Shown: positions 30,739 through 41,499, counted from the stretch's first letter. The stretch: 64,000 nt of DNA from a gamma proteobacterium HIMB30 (GCA_000227525.2 AGIG01000028.1:248001-312000), one strand, 5' to 3'. Notes: generated from the sequence alone by a model not told the origin. A program made the numbers and translations.

Positions 30739-32481
30739 ATGAAGGACGCTGTCGCTGGGCTATTTGAACAAGCGCTCGATCAACTCATCAGTCAAGGCAT
30801 CATTGATGCGGCCGACCGTAAACCCGTTCAGATTGAAAATACCCGTGATCCTGCGCATGGAGATCTTGCAACCAATGTGGCCATGATGCATGCAAAAGCA
30901 GCTAAAATGGCACCACGCACCCTTGCAGAGTTAGTCCTCGAACAACTGCCTCAATCAGACAGTGTCCAGTCAACAGAGATTGCCGGACCAGGGTTCATTA
31001 ATATTCGGCTGGCAAAAGGAGCGGCATTTGAGCCAGTCATACGCTGCCTGACAGAACACCATCAATTTGGATTTCACCAAGCAACCAACGAGCGCGTGCA
31101 AGTTGAATTTGTGTCAGCCAACCCAACCGGACCCTTGCATGTGGGACACGGCCGTGGCGCTGCCTATGGAGCGACACTGGTGAACCTGCTCAAGGCTCGT
31201 GGGCATCAGGTTGAGGCTGAATACTATGTTAATGATGCGGGCCGCCAGATGAACATCCTGGCCGTCAGCGTATTCATTCGGTATCTCGAACACACCGGTG
31301 AGTCGGTGGTATTTCCGTCAGCTGGTTATCAAGGCGATTACATTTCTGAGCTTGGTGCGACCTTGTTTCAACATGCCGGAAACTCACTCCAGGTATCTTA
31401 CGACGCGCTGCTCGCAGGGGTACCCAACGATTCTGAAGAGACCAAGGACACACACATCGACGGATTAATTCAGAATACCAAAGAATCGCTTGGTGACGAT
31501 TGGCTCAAGCCTTTTGATCTCGCCCTCACTGCAATTCTTGATGACATCAAAGATGACCTATCTGAATTCGGCGCAGACTTTGATGAGTGGTTTAGCGAGA
31601 AGTCTCTTGTGACATCTGGCGAAATTGACCAGGCCATCGCAACACTGGAAGAGCGCGGACATCTCTACGAACAAGGCGGCGCAATTTGGTTCAGATCAAC
31701 AGATTTTGGCGACGATAAAGACCGGGTTGTAAGACGGGATAATGGTGAAACCACGTATTTTGCAAGTGACATCGCTTATATCGCCAACAAGTTCTCGCGT
31801 GGATTTGATCGGATTATTTACGTTTGGGGTGCTGACCATCACGGTTATATCGTGCGGATTAAAGCGGCTGCCCAAGCACTCGGATTTGATCCAGAGCGCC
31901 TCACGATTCGGCTAGTCCAATTTGCAATCCTCTATAAAGATGGCGAGCGACTACAAATGTCGACCCGTTCAGGTTCGTTTGTCACGTTGAGAGAGTTACG
32001 AGACGATGTTGGTCGCGATGCATGCCGTTATTTCTACGTCATGCGTAAGGCAGATCAACACTTGGATTTTGACCTGTCGCTCGCCACAAGCCAGTCAAAA
32101 GATAATCCGGTCTACTACATCCAATATGCACATGCGCGAATCTGCCGCGTATTTGAAGGCTTGGAGGGACAACCGTTTGACGAGCAACGCGGTCTCGACC
32201 ACCTCACATCGCTCGTCACCCAAGAAGAGCTGGACTTAGCAACCGCAATCGGACGATTCCCGGAAGTCGTCAGTAAGGCAGCTGCTTCGCTGGAAGCACA
32301 CGTGATTTGCTATTACCTGCAAGACCTCGCAGCTGATTTTCACCGCTGGTACAACGGAACACGCCTTCTGGTCGATGACATGGATGTTCGTGATGCACGC
32401 CTGGCGCTGGCTAAAGCGGTTCAAACAGTCATTCGTAACGGTCTTGATCTACTCGGTGTGAGCTCTCCGCGGTCGATGTGA
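30739..32481 (+). CDS. argS: Arginyl-tRNA synthetase
   Basis: A class I aminoacyl-tRNA synthetase charging tRNA-Arg. The 580 residues include the N-terminal tRNA D-loop-binding domain, the HIGH box as HVGH (PTGPLHVGHGRG), and the anticodon-binding DALR domain at the C-terminus. The KMSKS-like position reads LQMSTRSG, which is common in ArgS. GGAGGGAC lies before the ATG. It follows priA by 33 bp. Confidence 0.98.
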   Translation: MKDAVAGLFEQALDQLISQGIIDAADRKPVQIENTRDPAHGDLATNVAMMHAKAAKMAPRTLAELVLEQLPQSDSVQSTEIAGPGFINIRLAKGAAFEPVIRCLTEHHQFGFHQATNERVQVEFVSANPTGPLHVGHGRGAAYGATLVNLLKARGHQVEAEYYVNDAGRQMNILAVSVFIRYLEHTGESVVFPSAGYQGDYISELGATLFQHAGNSLQVSYDALLAGVPNDSEETKDTHIDGLIQNTKESLGDDWLKPFDLALTAILDDIKDDLSEFGADFDEWFSEKSLVTSGEIDQAIATLEERGHLYEQGGAIWFRSTDFGDDKDRVVRRDNGETTYFASDIAYIANKFSRGFDRIIYVWGADHHGYIVRIKAAAQALGFDPERLTIRLVQFAILYKDGERLQMSTRSGSFVTLRELRDDVGRDACRYFYVMRKADQHLDFDLSLATSQSKDNPVYYIQYAHARICRVFEGLEGQPFDEQRGLDHLTSLVTQEELDLATAIGRFPEVVSKAAASLEAHVICYYLQDLAADFHRWYNGTRLLVDDMDVRDARLALAKAVQTVIRNGLDLLGVSSPRSM

Positions 32482-33074
32482 TGCGAGATTATTCGACTCA
32501 AGCAGCTCGACACAGACGCCCTGAAAAGAAGGGGCCAAGTGCTGTTGTTGGCATCACTTTGAGTATCGTATTGCTCGGCGCTGTCGCAACCGGGCTGATT
32601 TGGCTCGATCAGAATGCTTCGACACCACCTGAAGCAGAATCCCAGCAACCAGAAGCACAGGTTACAGAGCCTCAATCTCAACAAGCTGTCACACCAACCA
32701 ACCCGGAACAAACAACAACCGTTCAGCAAGAGATACCGGAGGCACCGGAGAACTTTTACACTTTTTATGAGTTGTTGATTACAGGGGAAGTCCCCATTGA
32801 TGTTGAGGCAGGACAAACTCGTGATGAAGCCGTCGCTGAAACGCTCAAAAGCACAATTATTCAGGTTGCTTCATTTAGGACAGCAGAAGCAGCAGATGAC
32901 ACTCGCGTCGCCTTATTGTTTTTAGATTTAAAAGCGAGAGTCATTCCGCCGAGTGCAACAAATGGTGGGTGGTATCGAATCGTACTTGGTCCATTTAAAA
33001 CGGTCCGCGACATGCGTGCTGCGGCCGATGTACTGACAAAAAATGGCTACAGCGCACTGGTTCGAAGGGAGTAA
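32481..33074 (+). CDS. SPOR-domain membrane protein (FtsN-like)
   Basis: A 197-residue bitopic membrane protein with a short basic cytoplasmic N-terminus, a membrane helix at about 22-45, a Gln/Glu/Pro/Thr-rich linker and a C-terminal SPOR domain (about 125-197) that binds denuded septal glycan. This layout and the place between argS and hslV match the FtsN-like genes of gammaproteobacteria, so a role in division is likely. The ATG overlaps the argS stop by one base (TGATG); a GTG one codon earlier is possible. Confidence 0.85.
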   Translation: MRDYSTQAARHRRPEKKGPSAVVGITLSIVLLGAVATGLIWLDQNASTPPEAESQQPEAQVTEPQSQQAVTPTNPEQTTTVQQEIPEAPENFYTFYELLITGEVPIDVEAGQTRDEAVAETLKSTIIQVASFRTAEAADDTRVALLFLDLKARVIPPSATNGGWYRIVLGPFKTVRDMRAAADVLTKNGYSALVRRE

Positions 33075-33076
33075 AT

Positions 33077-33625
33077 ATGGAGCAATTCCACGGAACAACG
33101 ATCGTCTCGGTCCGTCGTGGTGATCAGGTTTGCATCGGTGGCGATGGCCAGGTAACTCTGGGTAACACTGTCATGAAAGGAAATGCCCGAAAAGTCAGAC
33201 GTCTCTACCAAAATAAGGTGTTGGCTGGATTCGCGGGTGGAACAGCTGACGCCTTCACCTTATTCGAACGATTTGATGCGAAACTTGAGAAGCATCAAGG
33301 GAATCTCACCCGAGCTGCAGTCGAGCTCGCCAAAGATTGGCGGCAAGATCGGATGCTGAGACGACTCGAAGCGATCCTCGCAGTCGCTGATACCGAAACT
33401 TCACTGATCATTACAGGCAACGGTGATGTGATGGAGCCTGAAGACGGCATTATCGCAGTTGGCTCTGGCGGTCCTTTTGCTCAGGCGGCTGCGCTTGCGC
33501 TTTTACGTAATACCGAACTCTCTGCAGGAACAATCGTCGAAGAAGCACTCAAAGCCGCGGGCGAAATCTGCATCTATACCAACACCAATTTCACCATTGA
33601 TGAGCTAACAACAAATCATGACTGA
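33077..33625 (+). CDS. hslV: ATP-dependent protease peptidase subunit HslV
   Basis: The threonine protease of the HslUV complex. Thr7 (in [11 protein letters not shown]) is the nucleophile after removal of a six-residue propeptide. The 182-residue length and [21 protein letters not shown] segment are typical. It begins 2 bp after the SPOR gene and overlaps hslU by 8 bp. Confidence 0.97.
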   Translation: MEQFHGTTIVSVRRGDQVCIGGDGQVTLGNTVMKGNARKVRRLYQNKVLAGFAGGTADAFTLFERFDAKLEKHQGNLTRAAVELAKDWRQDRMLRRLEAILAVADTETSLIITGNGDVMEPEDGIIAVGSGGPFAQAAALALLRNTELSAGTIVEEALKAAGEICIYTNTNFTIDELTTNHD

Positions 33626-34940
33626 TCTCTCTCCAAAAGACATTGTTGCTCGACTTGATCGACACATTATTGGACAAGCAGACGCCAAACGGGCAGTTGC
33701 AATTGCATTGAGGAACCGCTGGCGTCGAATGCAACTCCCGGAAGATCTTGCCAAAGAAGTCACGCCAAAAAATATCCTTATGATCGGTCCAACCGGTGTC
33801 GGAAAGACTGAGATTGCTCGTCGACTTGCACATTTAGCGGAAGCTCCTTTCATCAAAATTGAGGCAACAAAATTCACTGAGGTCGGGTATGTGGGTCGTG
33901 ATGTTGAATCCATCATCCGAGACTTGGTTGGTGTTGCAATCAAAGATGAACGTGAACGCCGAATGCTCGCCGTCCGTCATCAAGCCGAAGATCGTGCAGA
34001 AGATCGAATTCTGGATATTTTGTTGCCTCCACCACGGGGTGATCAACCCATCCAATCAGACACCAGCGGCGCACGACAGGTGTTTCGGAAAAAGCTCCGA
34101 GAGGGAGACCTCGACGAAAAAGAAGTCGAGATTGATATCAAAGCCGGCGGAGTCGGTGTGGATATCATGACACCCCCTGGTATGGAGGAGATGGCGAGCC
34201 AACTCCAGGATATGTTCTCTAAGTTCGGGCAAGACAAAAAGAAGAAGCGCAAATTACCGATTGGCGACGCATATAAGATTCTGGTCGATGAAGAAGCTGC
34301 TCGTTTAATCTCCGACGATGATGTCAAACTGACGGCAATCGATTATGTCGAAAGTCGTGGCATCGTCTTTTTGGATGAAATCGATAAGGTGTGTCGCCGT
34401 GAGAATGCTCAAGGTGGAGATGTTAGTCGAGAGGGAGTTCAGCGTGATCTATTGCCATTGATCGAGGGAACAACGGTGCAAACCAAATTCGGTTCTGTTA
34501 AAACAGATCACATCCTGTTCATTGCTTCTGGCGCATTTCACCTGTCAAAACCGTCAGATCTGGTTCCAGAATTACAAGGTCGTTTACCGATACGAGTCGA
34601 ACTTGATGCCCTTAAGCCTTCCGATTTTGCTCGAATTCTCACAGAGCCCGATCACTCATTAGTTACTCAATATCAGGCGCTTTTGAAGACTGATGGCATC
34701 ACCATCGAATTTGCCGAAAGCGGTATTGAGGCGCTCGCTGAAATTGCCGCCGTCGTCAACGAAAAAACTGAGAACATTGGCGCACGCCGGCTGCATACGC
34801 TCGTCGAAAGAGTGTTGGAAGACTTACTGTTTCAAACTGGCCAAAGCAGGTCCGAAACAGTCACAATTGATCGTAGCTACGTTGAATCTCGCTTGTCTGA
34901 ACTCAGCCAAGATGAAGATTTATCGCAATACATTCTCTGA
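33618..34940 (+). CDS. hslU: HslUV unfoldase ATPase subunit HslU
   Basis: An AAA+ hexameric unfoldase feeding HslV. Walker A GPTGVGKT at 57-64, the I-domain (about 110-240), Walker B (FLDEIDK) and the C-terminal segment DEDLSQYIL, which docks into HslV, are all present. Length 440 is normal. Confidence 0.98.
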   Translation: MTDLSPKDIVARLDRHIIGQADAKRAVAIALRNRWRRMQLPEDLAKEVTPKNILMIGPTGVGKTEIARRLAHLAEAPFIKIEATKFTEVGYVGRDVESIIRDLVGVAIKDERERRMLAVRHQAEDRAEDRILDILLPPPRGDQPIQSDTSGARQVFRKKLREGDLDEKEVEIDIKAGGVGVDIMTPPGMEEMASQLQDMFSKFGQDKKKKRKLPIGDAYKILVDEEAARLISDDDVKLTAIDYVESRGIVFLDEIDKVCRRENAQGGDVSREGVQRDLLPLIEGTTVQTKFGSVKTDHILFIASGAFHLSKPSDLVPELQGRLPIRVELDALKPSDFARILTEPDHSLVTQYQALLKTDGITIEFAESGIEALAEIAAVVNEKTENIGARRLHTLVERVLEDLLFQTGQSRSETVTIDRSYVESRLSELSQDEDLSQYIL

Positions 34941-34946
34941 GGCCGC

Positions 34947-35690
34947 ATGAAAGAGACAACGCATTTCGGATTCAAGAAAGTCCCTGTCGAAGAAAAAACC
35001 TATCGAGTCAGGGAAGTCTTCAATAGCGTTGCTCGTCGTTATGATCTGATGAACGATTTGATGTCAGCTGGCCTTCATCGGTTATGGAAGCGGGTTGCAA
35101 TCGAAACCATCGCCATCCGCCAGGGTATGCAAATACTTGATTTAGCATCGGGAACCGGTGATCTGGCTCGAGCGATGTCGCGTCGAGCGGGCTCAGATGG
35201 TCATGTCGTTCTGGGTGATATTAATGATCAAATGCTCCGGGTTGGCCGCGATCGCTGTATCGATCGTGGTGAATTAAAGGGACTCAGTTGGTGTCAATGT
35301 GATGCGGAAACACTACCTTATCCTTCAGAGTCATTTGACCGTGTCACGATTGGCTTTGGACTCCGGAACGTGACAAACAAAGAAGCCGCACTAGAAGAGA
35401 TGTATCGAGTACTCAAACCAGGCGGTAAAGCACTCATACTTGAGTTCTCAAAGCCCGTGTCAGCGTCGCTATCACAAATCTATGATGTGTATAGTTTTTC
35501 TGTGCTGCCAGCTATGGGACAGTTGGTGGCGCAAGATAAAGAATCCTATCAATACCTGGCCGAATCGATCCGCAAGCATCCTGATCAGGACACCCTCGCA
35601 GACATGCTAGGTTCAGCAGGATTCAAAGCTGTCGTGTATCAAAATCTAACGGGTGGGATTGTTGCGATCCATACGGGAGTGAAGACATGA
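34947..35690 (+). CDS. ubiE: Ubiquinone/menaquinone C-methyltransferase UbiE
   Basis: A SAM-dependent methyltransferase adding the C-methyl group in ubiquinone synthesis. It has [11 protein letters not shown] (motif I) and [25 protein letters not shown]. Length is 247 residues. It begins 6 bp after hslU and overlaps ubiJ by 4 bp, starting a ubiE-ubiJ-ubiB block. Confidence 0.97.
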   Translation: MKETTHFGFKKVPVEEKTYRVREVFNSVARRYDLMNDLMSAGLHRLWKRVAIETIAIRQGMQILDLASGTGDLARAMSRRAGSDGHVVLGDINDQMLRVGRDRCIDRGELKGLSWCQCDAETLPYPSESFDRVTIGFGLRNVTNKEAALEEMYRVLKPGGKALILEFSKPVSASLSQIYDVYSFSVLPAMGQLVAQDKESYQYLAESIRKHPDQDTLADMLGSAGFKAVVYQNLTGGIVAIHTGVKT

Positions 35691-36310
35691 TTCCGCGCTT
35701 GATGCTGGCCGGATTGGTCGCTGCATCAGAACAGGCAATCAGCGCCGGTATGCGCGCTGCTGATATCCAGCCAGAACAGCTTGCGCCAATGGTTGGCAAA
35801 GTATTGAAACTTCGCGTCACTGATCTCGACCTTGATGTTTGGATCATCTGTGGGGACGAGCGTTGGTGGCTTGCAACTGAGTCTCAAGAAGCTGCCGATG
35901 TTGAACTCTCTGGTACGTTAGGAAGTCTCGTTGAAACAGCACGGTCACTCACGCAACCCAATGCACCTCTCATCTTTGAGGGTCTCGATATTCGCGGTAG
36001 CGTTGGTGTCTTACAAACCATGCAGAAAACCTTTCAGGCAATGGATTTGGATTGGGAGGATGCTGTCACCAAAGCGCTTGGCCCCATCCCTGCCGGTATG
36101 CTGATCCAAACACTGCGTACTGCTCGGTCGCAGTGGGCAACAAGCCGCAACTCGGTGAAGCGCCAGACTCGAGAATTCTTACGATCAGAACAAAAAGCAC
36201 TCGTGACAGGTGATACATTTTCTGAAACAAAGGCGCGGATTACATCACTGAACCGCCGAATGGATCGTATGGAAGTGCGCATGAAACGACTCGAGGCTGA
36301 CAATGAGTAG
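35687..36310 (+). CDS. ubiJ: Ubiquinone biosynthesis accessory factor UbiJ
   Basis: A 207-residue SCP2-domain protein (lipid-binding pocket, about 15-115) with a C-terminal coiled coil ending in [18 protein letters not shown]. UbiJ organises the cytoplasmic Ubi metabolon and binds ubiquinone intermediates; UbiK, encoded at 6.7 kb, is its partner. It overlaps ubiE by 4 bp and ubiB by 8 bp. Confidence 0.93.
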   Translation: MIPRLMLAGLVAASEQAISAGMRAADIQPEQLAPMVGKVLKLRVTDLDLDVWIICGDERWWLATESQEAADVELSGTLGSLVETARSLTQPNAPLIFEGLDIRGSVGVLQTMQKTFQAMDLDWEDAVTKALGPIPAGMLIQTLRTARSQWATSRNSVKRQTREFLRSEQKALVTGDTFSETKARITSLNRRMDRMEVRMKRLEADNE

Positions 36311-37922
36311 TTCGTTACGTCTTCTTAAAATCGTCCGTGTTCTATTTTCTGAGCGGATCGATGAGCTACTCCCCCAGCCTAAACGGAAACTATTGAGAGC
36401 CATCGCATGGTGCATCCCCTCAGTTCGAAAAAAACGAAGTCGTGGTGAACGTTTGCGCGATGCATTACAAACACTCGGACCTGTATTTGTAAAATTCGGA
36501 CAAATGCTATCGACCAGGCGTGATCTGTTACCTCCGGACATCGCCGGACCGTTGGCCGAACTTCAAGATCGTGTCAAACCATTTTCAGGTGAAGTCGCTA
36601 GATCGATTATTGAATCGGAGTTAGGTTGCTCGGTTGACGAGGTCTTTAGTGAGTTTTCATCAGATGTTATGGCGTCGGCCTCAGTTGCGCAGGTCCATGC
36701 TGCTCGTCTTAAGACCGGCGAAGAAGTCATCGCAAAAGTGATTCGACCGGGAATCGAGAAAGTCATCGAAGAAGATCTGAAACTGATGATGACGATCGCC
36801 AAGTTTGTTGAGAAAAACTTTGTTGATGGCAAACGGCTGAAGCTCGTGCAAGTGGTATCCGATTATCGCATGACCATCCTGGATGAGTTGGATTTGATGC
36901 GTGAAGCGGCGAATACGGCATTAATTCGTCGTAATTTCGCAGATTCAGAGATTTGTTATGTGCCCGAAATCTACTGGGACTACACCCGTCGCAATGTCAT
37001 GGTTGAGGAGCGGATTTACGGTATTCCAATCTCTCGCGTTGATATATTTAAAGAGAAAAAAGTCAACATGGAAAAGTTGGCTGAACGTGGTGTCGAAATT
37101 TTCTTTACTCAAGTGTTCGATCACAGCTTTTTCCATGCAGATATGCATCCAGGAAACGTGTTTGTTGATATTTCAGATCCCGAAAATCCAGTATACAAAG
37201 CGATCGATTTTGGCATCGTCGGTACGCTTGATCCTGAATCACAAGCCTATCTGGCACAAAATTTAATTGCTTTCTTTGACCGAGATTACCGGGCTGTTGC
37301 TGAATTACACGTGGAATCCGGTTGGGTACCTAAAAATACCAACATCGGTGAATTCGAAAGCGCGATCCGAACAGTGTGTGAACCGATCTTTCAAAAACCA
37401 CTCGGTGAAATTAGTTTTGGTGTCCTGCTCATCCGGTTATTTGAAGTCGCACGGCGTTTTCAAATGGAAGTCCAGCCACAATTGGTCTTGCTTCAAAAAA
37501 CATTGCTCAATATTGAGGGCCTTGGTCGAGAGCTGTATCCAGAACTCGACCTTTGGAATACAGGAAAGCCATTCCTTGAGCGCTGGGTTAAAGAGCGGTT
37601 GGGTCCAAAAGGGATTGCTGATTACACAAAACGCAATATTTCTCGTTGGGCAGTTCAGTTCCCGGCATTGACCAATATCATCTTGTCCGCTCCGGATCGG
37701 CTGGAACGACTTGAACTGATCCAGGTGGAGCAAGCAAACGCACTGCACCTTCTTGGTCAAGAGACGAAAAAGCGGAGACTCACGGGATATCTGAGTACAG
37801 TTCTTGGCGCAACTGGATTAATCGTTGCTGCGGTTGCACTGATTGCTGAACATGACTGGCTTGCAGGGCATTGGCCGTTTGCTATTGCCGTACTGTCACT
37901 TGTGCTTTTGGTGAGACGCTGA
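36303..37922 (+). CDS. ubiB: Ubiquinone biosynthesis atypical kinase/ATPase UbiB
   Basis: A 539-residue member of the ADCK/UbiB family needed for aerobic ubiquinone synthesis. The KxGQ signature is in VFVKFGQMLSTRRDLLP, the nucleotide-binding ASVAQVHAA segment follows, and the AIDFGIVG motif replaces the DFG loop. Two membrane helices close the C-terminus, consistent with inner-membrane location. Confidence 0.97.
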   Translation: MSSSLRLLKIVRVLFSERIDELLPQPKRKLLRAIAWCIPSVRKKRSRGERLRDALQTLGPVFVKFGQMLSTRRDLLPPDIAGPLAELQDRVKPFSGEVARSIIESELGCSVDEVFSEFSSDVMASASVAQVHAARLKTGEEVIAKVIRPGIEKVIEEDLKLMMTIAKFVEKNFVDGKRLKLVQVVSDYRMTILDELDLMREAANTALIRRNFADSEICYVPEIYWDYTRRNVMVEERIYGIPISRVDIFKEKKVNMEKLAERGVEIFFTQVFDHSFFHADMHPGNVFVDISDPENPVYKAIDFGIVGTLDPESQAYLAQNLIAFFDRDYRAVAELHVESGWVPKNTNIGEFESAIRTVCEPIFQKPLGEISFGVLLIRLFEVARRFQMEVQPQLVLLQKTLLNIEGLGRELYPELDLWNTGKPFLERWVKERLGPKGIADYTKRNISRWAVQFPALTNIILSAPDRLERLELIQVEQANALHLLGQETKKRRLTGYLSTVLGATGLIVAAVALIAEHDWLAGHWPFAIAVLSLVLLVRR

Positions 37923-38341
37923 TGATCGAGATCAAGGATGAGAATACAAGGCAGCAATTACTTGATGCCGTTAACTTCAACGCTGACGGACTTGTGTGTG
38001 CAGTTGCTCAAGACCACCAATCAAAAGAGATCTTGATGGTTGCATGGATGAACCGAGAAGCACTCAATGAAACGCTACATCAGGGTCGGGTCGTTTACTA
38101 TTCCCGCTCGCGGGGGAAGCTGTGGCGAAAAGGTGAGTCCTCTGGTCAAACACAACAATTAGTCGACATTCGGATCGATTGCGACAAAGATACTGTGCTT
38201 TTAGGTATCCTGCAGACTGGTGTCGCCTGTCATACTGGACGTCGATCCTGCTTTTCGTGGTCACCCGAAAGTGATGGCGAATGGAAGGCAGTTGAACCAG
38301 TGGAAGTTGATCCAAAGACTTTATACGGAGGCAACACATGA
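37922..38341 (+). CDS. hisI: Phosphoribosyl-AMP cyclohydrolase
   Basis: The third step of histidine synthesis, opening the adenine ring of PR-AMP. The 139-residue protein carries zinc/magnesium ligands in the DIRIDCDKD and [11 protein letters not shown] segments. I chose the ATG at 37922, which shares one base with the ubiB stop (TGATG), over an upstream in-frame start lying inside ubiB. It is a monofunctional HisI next to hisE, as in Pseudomonas. Confidence 0.96.
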   Translation: MIEIKDENTRQQLLDAVNFNADGLVCAVAQDHQSKEILMVAWMNREALNETLHQGRVVYYSRSRGKLWRKGESSGQTQQLVDIRIDCDKDTVLLGILQTGVACHTGRRSCFSWSPESDGEWKAVEPVEVDPKTLYGGNT

Positions 38342-38664
38342 CGGTGATTGAAGTTCTGGAAGACATGCTTGCTGAGCGACGCTTTGGCGATCCAGAAAAA
38401 TCATACGTGTCAAAGTTGCATCACAAAGGTCTCGACCACATCTTAAAGAAAGTCGGCGAAGAGGCGACTGAGGTGGTGATGGCTGCCAAGGATGCGGCAA
38501 GATCGGAAAACAACGAGGATGTGATTCACGAAGTTGCCGATCTATGGTTCCACACGTTGGTGTTACTTTCCCACCTCGAAGAGCCGCCGAGTGCGGTTTT
38601 GGCGGAACTCGAACGACGTTTAGGGGTCAGTGGGCTGGTCGAAAAAGCAAATCGGGAGAGTTGA
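38338..38664 (+). CDS. hisE: Phosphoribosyl-ATP pyrophosphatase
   Basis: The second step of histidine synthesis, hydrolysing PR-ATP to PR-AMP. The 108-residue all-alpha MazG-like protein shows [16 protein letters not shown] and the metal-binding HEVADLWFH segment. It overlaps hisI by 4 bp (ATGA). Confidence 0.96.
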   Translation: MTVIEVLEDMLAERRFGDPEKSYVSKLHHKGLDHILKKVGEEATEVVMAAKDAARSENNEDVIHEVADLWFHTLVLLSHLEEPPSAVLAELERRLGVSGLVEKANRES

Positions 38665-38665
38665 G

Positions 38666-39004
38666 ATGACTGGTTGCTTATTTTGTAAAATTCGAGACGG
38701 TGAAATACCCGCCGATATCATTTACAAGGATGATGATTGCCTCGCATTTCGCGATATTAATCCCAAAGCACCGGTGCATTTTTTGGTGATTCCGCGTCGG
38801 CATATTGAAAATTTACTTGATACGACACCCTCTGATGAAGGCTTGTTAGGGCGAATTCAGTTAAAGATTCCACAAATTGCAAAGGAACAAGGGCTGGATT
38901 CAGGATTCAGAACGGTGTTGAATACGGGACCCGGAGGTCATCAAGAGGTGTATCACATGCACTATCATGTTCTCGGGGGCGGCCCGTTTACAGGCTTTAT
39001 TTAA
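38666..39004 (+). CDS. hinT: HIT-family nucleotide-binding protein (HinT-like)
   Basis: A purine nucleoside phosphoramidase-like protein of 112 residues with the histidine triad HMHYHVLGG near residue 100 and the CLFCKIRDGEIPA N-terminus. I chose the ATG at 38666, one base after the hisE stop and behind GGGAGAG, instead of an earlier in-frame start within hisE. Confidence 0.92.
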   Translation: MTGCLFCKIRDGEIPADIIYKDDDCLAFRDINPKAPVHFLVIPRRHIENLLDTTPSDEGLLGRIQLKIPQIAKEQGLDSGFRTVLNTGPGGHQEVYHMHYHVLGGGPFTGFI

Positions 39005-39031
39005 CAAAACATAAAACAACAGGAGTCCGTT

Positions 39032-39283
39032 ATGGGAGTTGGTGGTATCAGCATTTGGCAGTTACTGATTATCTTGGCCATCGTGATCATGATTTTTGGT
39101 ACCAAAAAATTGAAATCACTCGGTACCGATCTTGGGAGCGCAGTGAAGGGTTTCCGGGCATCAGTAACTGATAAGTCGGAAGACAAGGATGCCGAAGGCG
39201 CTGCGGACACAACAGCGGAAAGTACTGTTCAGCAAAACGAATCAGCAGAAACACAACAGACCGAACAAAAAGAGAAAGTCTAA
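39032..39283 (+). CDS. tatA: Twin-arginine translocase subunit TatA
   Basis: An 83-residue membrane protein with an N-terminal membrane helix (about 6-22), the [10 protein letters not shown] hinge and amphipathic helix, and a polar Gln/Glu-rich tail. TatA oligomers form the transport path for folded proteins. CAGGAG precedes the ATG. It abuts tatB without a gap. Confidence 0.96.
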   Translation: MGVGGISIWQLLIILAIVIMIFGTKKLKSLGTDLGSAVKGFRASVTDKSEDKDAEGAADTTAESTVQQNESAETQQTEQKEKV

Positions 39284-39589
39284 GTGTTCGATATTGGGGC
39301 GACAGAGCTGTTGCTTGTCGCTGTCATTGGTCTCGTTGTTGTTGGTCCCGAGCGTTTACCTCGTCTTGCCCGCACACTTGGGTTATGGGTGAAGCGGCTA
39401 CGTGGGCAAGTCCAATCCATTCAAAAAGATATTAATCGCGAGTTGGAACTCGAGGACCTGAAGCGCCAATTGGAAGAGCGCGGCGGCGGACTGAAAATGG
39501 AAGATATCGCTGGAGAGGACCCCTTAGGTCTCAGCCAGACGAGTAATACGACGCAAGCAGAGAAAAATGAGCGATCCAAGCCTGAATGA
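39284..39589 (+). CDS. tatB: Twin-arginine translocase subunit TatB
   Basis: A 101-residue receptor component with the TatB start FDIGATELLLVAVIGLVVVGP, in which the Glu in the membrane helix and the GPERLP hinge are diagnostic. A charged coiled helix follows. It starts with GTG immediately after the tatA stop and overlaps tatC by 23 bp. Confidence 0.95.
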   Translation: MFDIGATELLLVAVIGLVVVGPERLPRLARTLGLWVKRLRGQVQSIQKDINRELELEDLKRQLEERGGGLKMEDIAGEDPLGLSQTSNTTQAEKNERSKPE

Positions 39590-40535
39590 TCAGCCCCTGA
39601 TCGCCCACCTTATTGAATTACGAGACCGACTGATACGGATCTTGGTCGTAATTCTCCTGTTCTTTTTGGTATTTATCGCCTTTGCGAACGATCTTTACGC
39701 CTACCTAGCTGATCCGTTGCAATCCTTGTTACCAGAAGGTGCTTCGATGATTGCAACACAGGTGGCATCGCCGTTTCTCGCACCATTTAAACTGGCATTA
39801 TACCTGAGTGTCTATTGTGGAGCGCCGATGATTCTCTACCAGTTGTGGGGATTCATTGCGCCTGGCCTTTACGATAACGAAAAGAAAATCGCAGGACCCT
39901 TGCTCATATCGAGTATTTTTTTATTTTATGCCGGAATGGCGTTCGCGTATTTCGTGGTATTCCCGCTGGTATTCGGATTCTTCACCACCATTGGGCCGAC
40001 TGGCGTGACGGTGATGACTGACATCGACGCCTATCTTTCTTTTGTACTGAAGTTGTTTCTTGCCTTCGGGCTTGCCTTTGAAATCCCTGTTGCAACGATG
40101 TTGCTGATTAAAGCAGGAATCGCTTCACCGGAATCGCTGAAAAGTAAACGCCCTTACGTTTTCATTGGTTGCTTTGTCGTTGGCATGCTGGTCACTCCCC
40201 CAGACGTGATTAGCCAGACGTTGCTTGCAGTACCGATGTGGCTACTGTTCGAAGTGGGTTTAATTGGTTCACGCTTCCTGGGGCAACCAAAATCAAAAAC
40301 CGACGAGGACGTCGACGATGATTCCGCTGAAGAACATGAATCACCGGCTGTAGCTGCTATTACCAATGAAGCAACCGAGGATGAGCCAAAAGACGGTGAG
40401 ATCGATGAATTCGATCTGTATGCACCAGTGGAAAAAGACGAGACGGATTCGCCAATTATTGAAGAGCTTGATAAGCCTGAGCCTCTGGATGGAGACGACT
40501 CAGATGTCGGACCTCCAAAACCGCCTTCAGCCTAA
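39567..40535 (+). CDS. tatC: Twin-arginine translocase subunit TatC with acidic C-terminal tail
   Basis: The six-helix receptor that recognises twin-arginine signal peptides. The core occupies about residues 1-240 (LIAHLIELRDRLIR start; GFIAPGLYDNEKK loop). It is followed by an unusual tail of about 82 residues, of which about 30 are Asp or Glu, plus Pro-rich ends. Typical TatC is about 250-260 residues and ends soon after the sixth helix. The stop directly abuts the convergent pip stop with no bases between. Confidence 0.95.
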   Translation: MSDPSLNDQPLIAHLIELRDRLIRILVVILLFFLVFIAFANDLYAYLADPLQSLLPEGASMIATQVASPFLAPFKLALYLSVYCGAPMILYQLWGFIAPGLYDNEKKIAGPLLISSIFLFYAGMAFAYFVVFPLVFGFFTTIGPTGVTVMTDIDAYLSFVLKLFLAFGLAFEIPVATMLLIKAGIASPESLKSKRPYVFIGCFVVGMLVTPPDVISQTLLAVPMWLLFEVGLIGSRFLGQPKSKTDEDVDDDSAEEHESPAVAAITNEATEDEPKDGEIDEFDLYAPVEKDETDSPIIEELDKPEPLDGDDSDVGPPKPPSA

Positions 40536-41498
40536 TCATCCGTGACCGTACAAGGCAGCCATATCGCGTGTTGCCTGACACAGTCCTTCAGCCATCTCAG
40601 GGCCGAACGCGCAGTGACCCGCGCGTTCAAGAATCTGAAGGTTCAGGTTTGGGTAAAGCGCCTTCAGATCATGAGCGTTACTCACGGGGCAGACGTGATC
40701 ATTGGCGCCATGCAGTAACCACATCGGAGTTGAGTCGAGTTCATCATGTTTCTCGTGAAAAACTGACTCAGACAAAAAACAACCATGACTGAGATAATGA
40801 TGCTCGACCTGAGCGGTGGTGAGCTCGCGACGAAGAGATCTTTGGCTTGTTTGATTGGCCCGTGGGTTGCAAGTTGATAAACGATGTTCCCATAAATTCC
40901 AGGCGCGTGCTGCTTGCAGCTGAGTGAACTCATCGTCTGCATGGAGTAGGTGCTGATAGGCCTGGAACACCGTTTTCAGCGTTAGATCCTGATCTCCGAT
41001 TGGCGCAGTAAAATCCGCCCAGGCAGCAGGGTAAAGCGGCGCCGCTCCACCACCATATAACCAGTTGAGGTTATCAGGAGTATTCAGGAAAACCCCCCGC
41101 AAAATTAAGCCAAGACAGTGTTGAGGACGTTCCATCGCGTATAACAGCGCGAGTGTTGCGCCCCAAGATCCGCCAAATAAAACGTATCGACCAATAGCGA
41201 AATGGTCGGTAATCAAATCAAGATCCAACAGTAAATGATCTGTGGTGTTTGCTGAGAACAGATCGATGGACTCAGAACGTCCACAACCTCGTTGATCGAA
41301 ACACAACACATTGAACACATCGGGGCAAAAAAATCGGGGCATCAATGGTGATGTTCCAGACCCTGGACCACCGTGTAAACAAATAACGGGAAGACCGTTG
41401 GGATTGCCAAAACAACCGACCCACAGGCGATGCCGACCGTCAGACGTGGTCAACATCTCTTCACAGTACGGTTTGAGATCAGGATATAGTCTGTGCAT
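40536..41498 (-). CDS. pip: Prolyl iminopeptidase
   Basis: An alpha/beta-hydrolase of 320 residues that removes N-terminal proline from peptides (S33 family). It has the HGGPG oxyanion motif near residue 42, the nucleophile elbow GGSWGATL with Ser111, an Asp in HGANDHVCP and the His in RAGHCAFGPE. I chose the ATG at 41498 because the product then aligns with the family start (YPDLKPY); upstream in-frame codons run into typA. A hairpin at 41500-41516 contains the ribosome site. Confidence 0.93.
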   Translation of the reverse strand: MHRLYPDLKPYCEEMLTTSDGRHRLWVGCFGNPNGLPVICLHGGPGSGTSPLMPRFFCPDVFNVLCFDQRGCGRSESIDLFSANTTDHLLLDLDLITDHFAIGRYVLFGGSWGATLALLYAMERPQHCLGLILRGVFLNTPDNLNWLYGGGAAPLYPAAWADFTAPIGDQDLTLKTVFQAYQHLLHADDEFTQLQAARAWNLWEHRLSTCNPRANQTSQRSLRRELTTAQVEHHYLSHGCFLSESVFHEKHDELDSTPMWLLHGANDHVCPVSNAHDLKALYPNLNLQILERAGHCAFGPEMAEGLCQATRDMAALYGHG

Positions 41499-41499
41499 A

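Noticed and set aside
33077-33625. HslV start error because Thr is at residue 7, not 2
   Set aside because: No later start codon exists before the Thr, and HslV proteins with an MEQF-type short propeptide are known.
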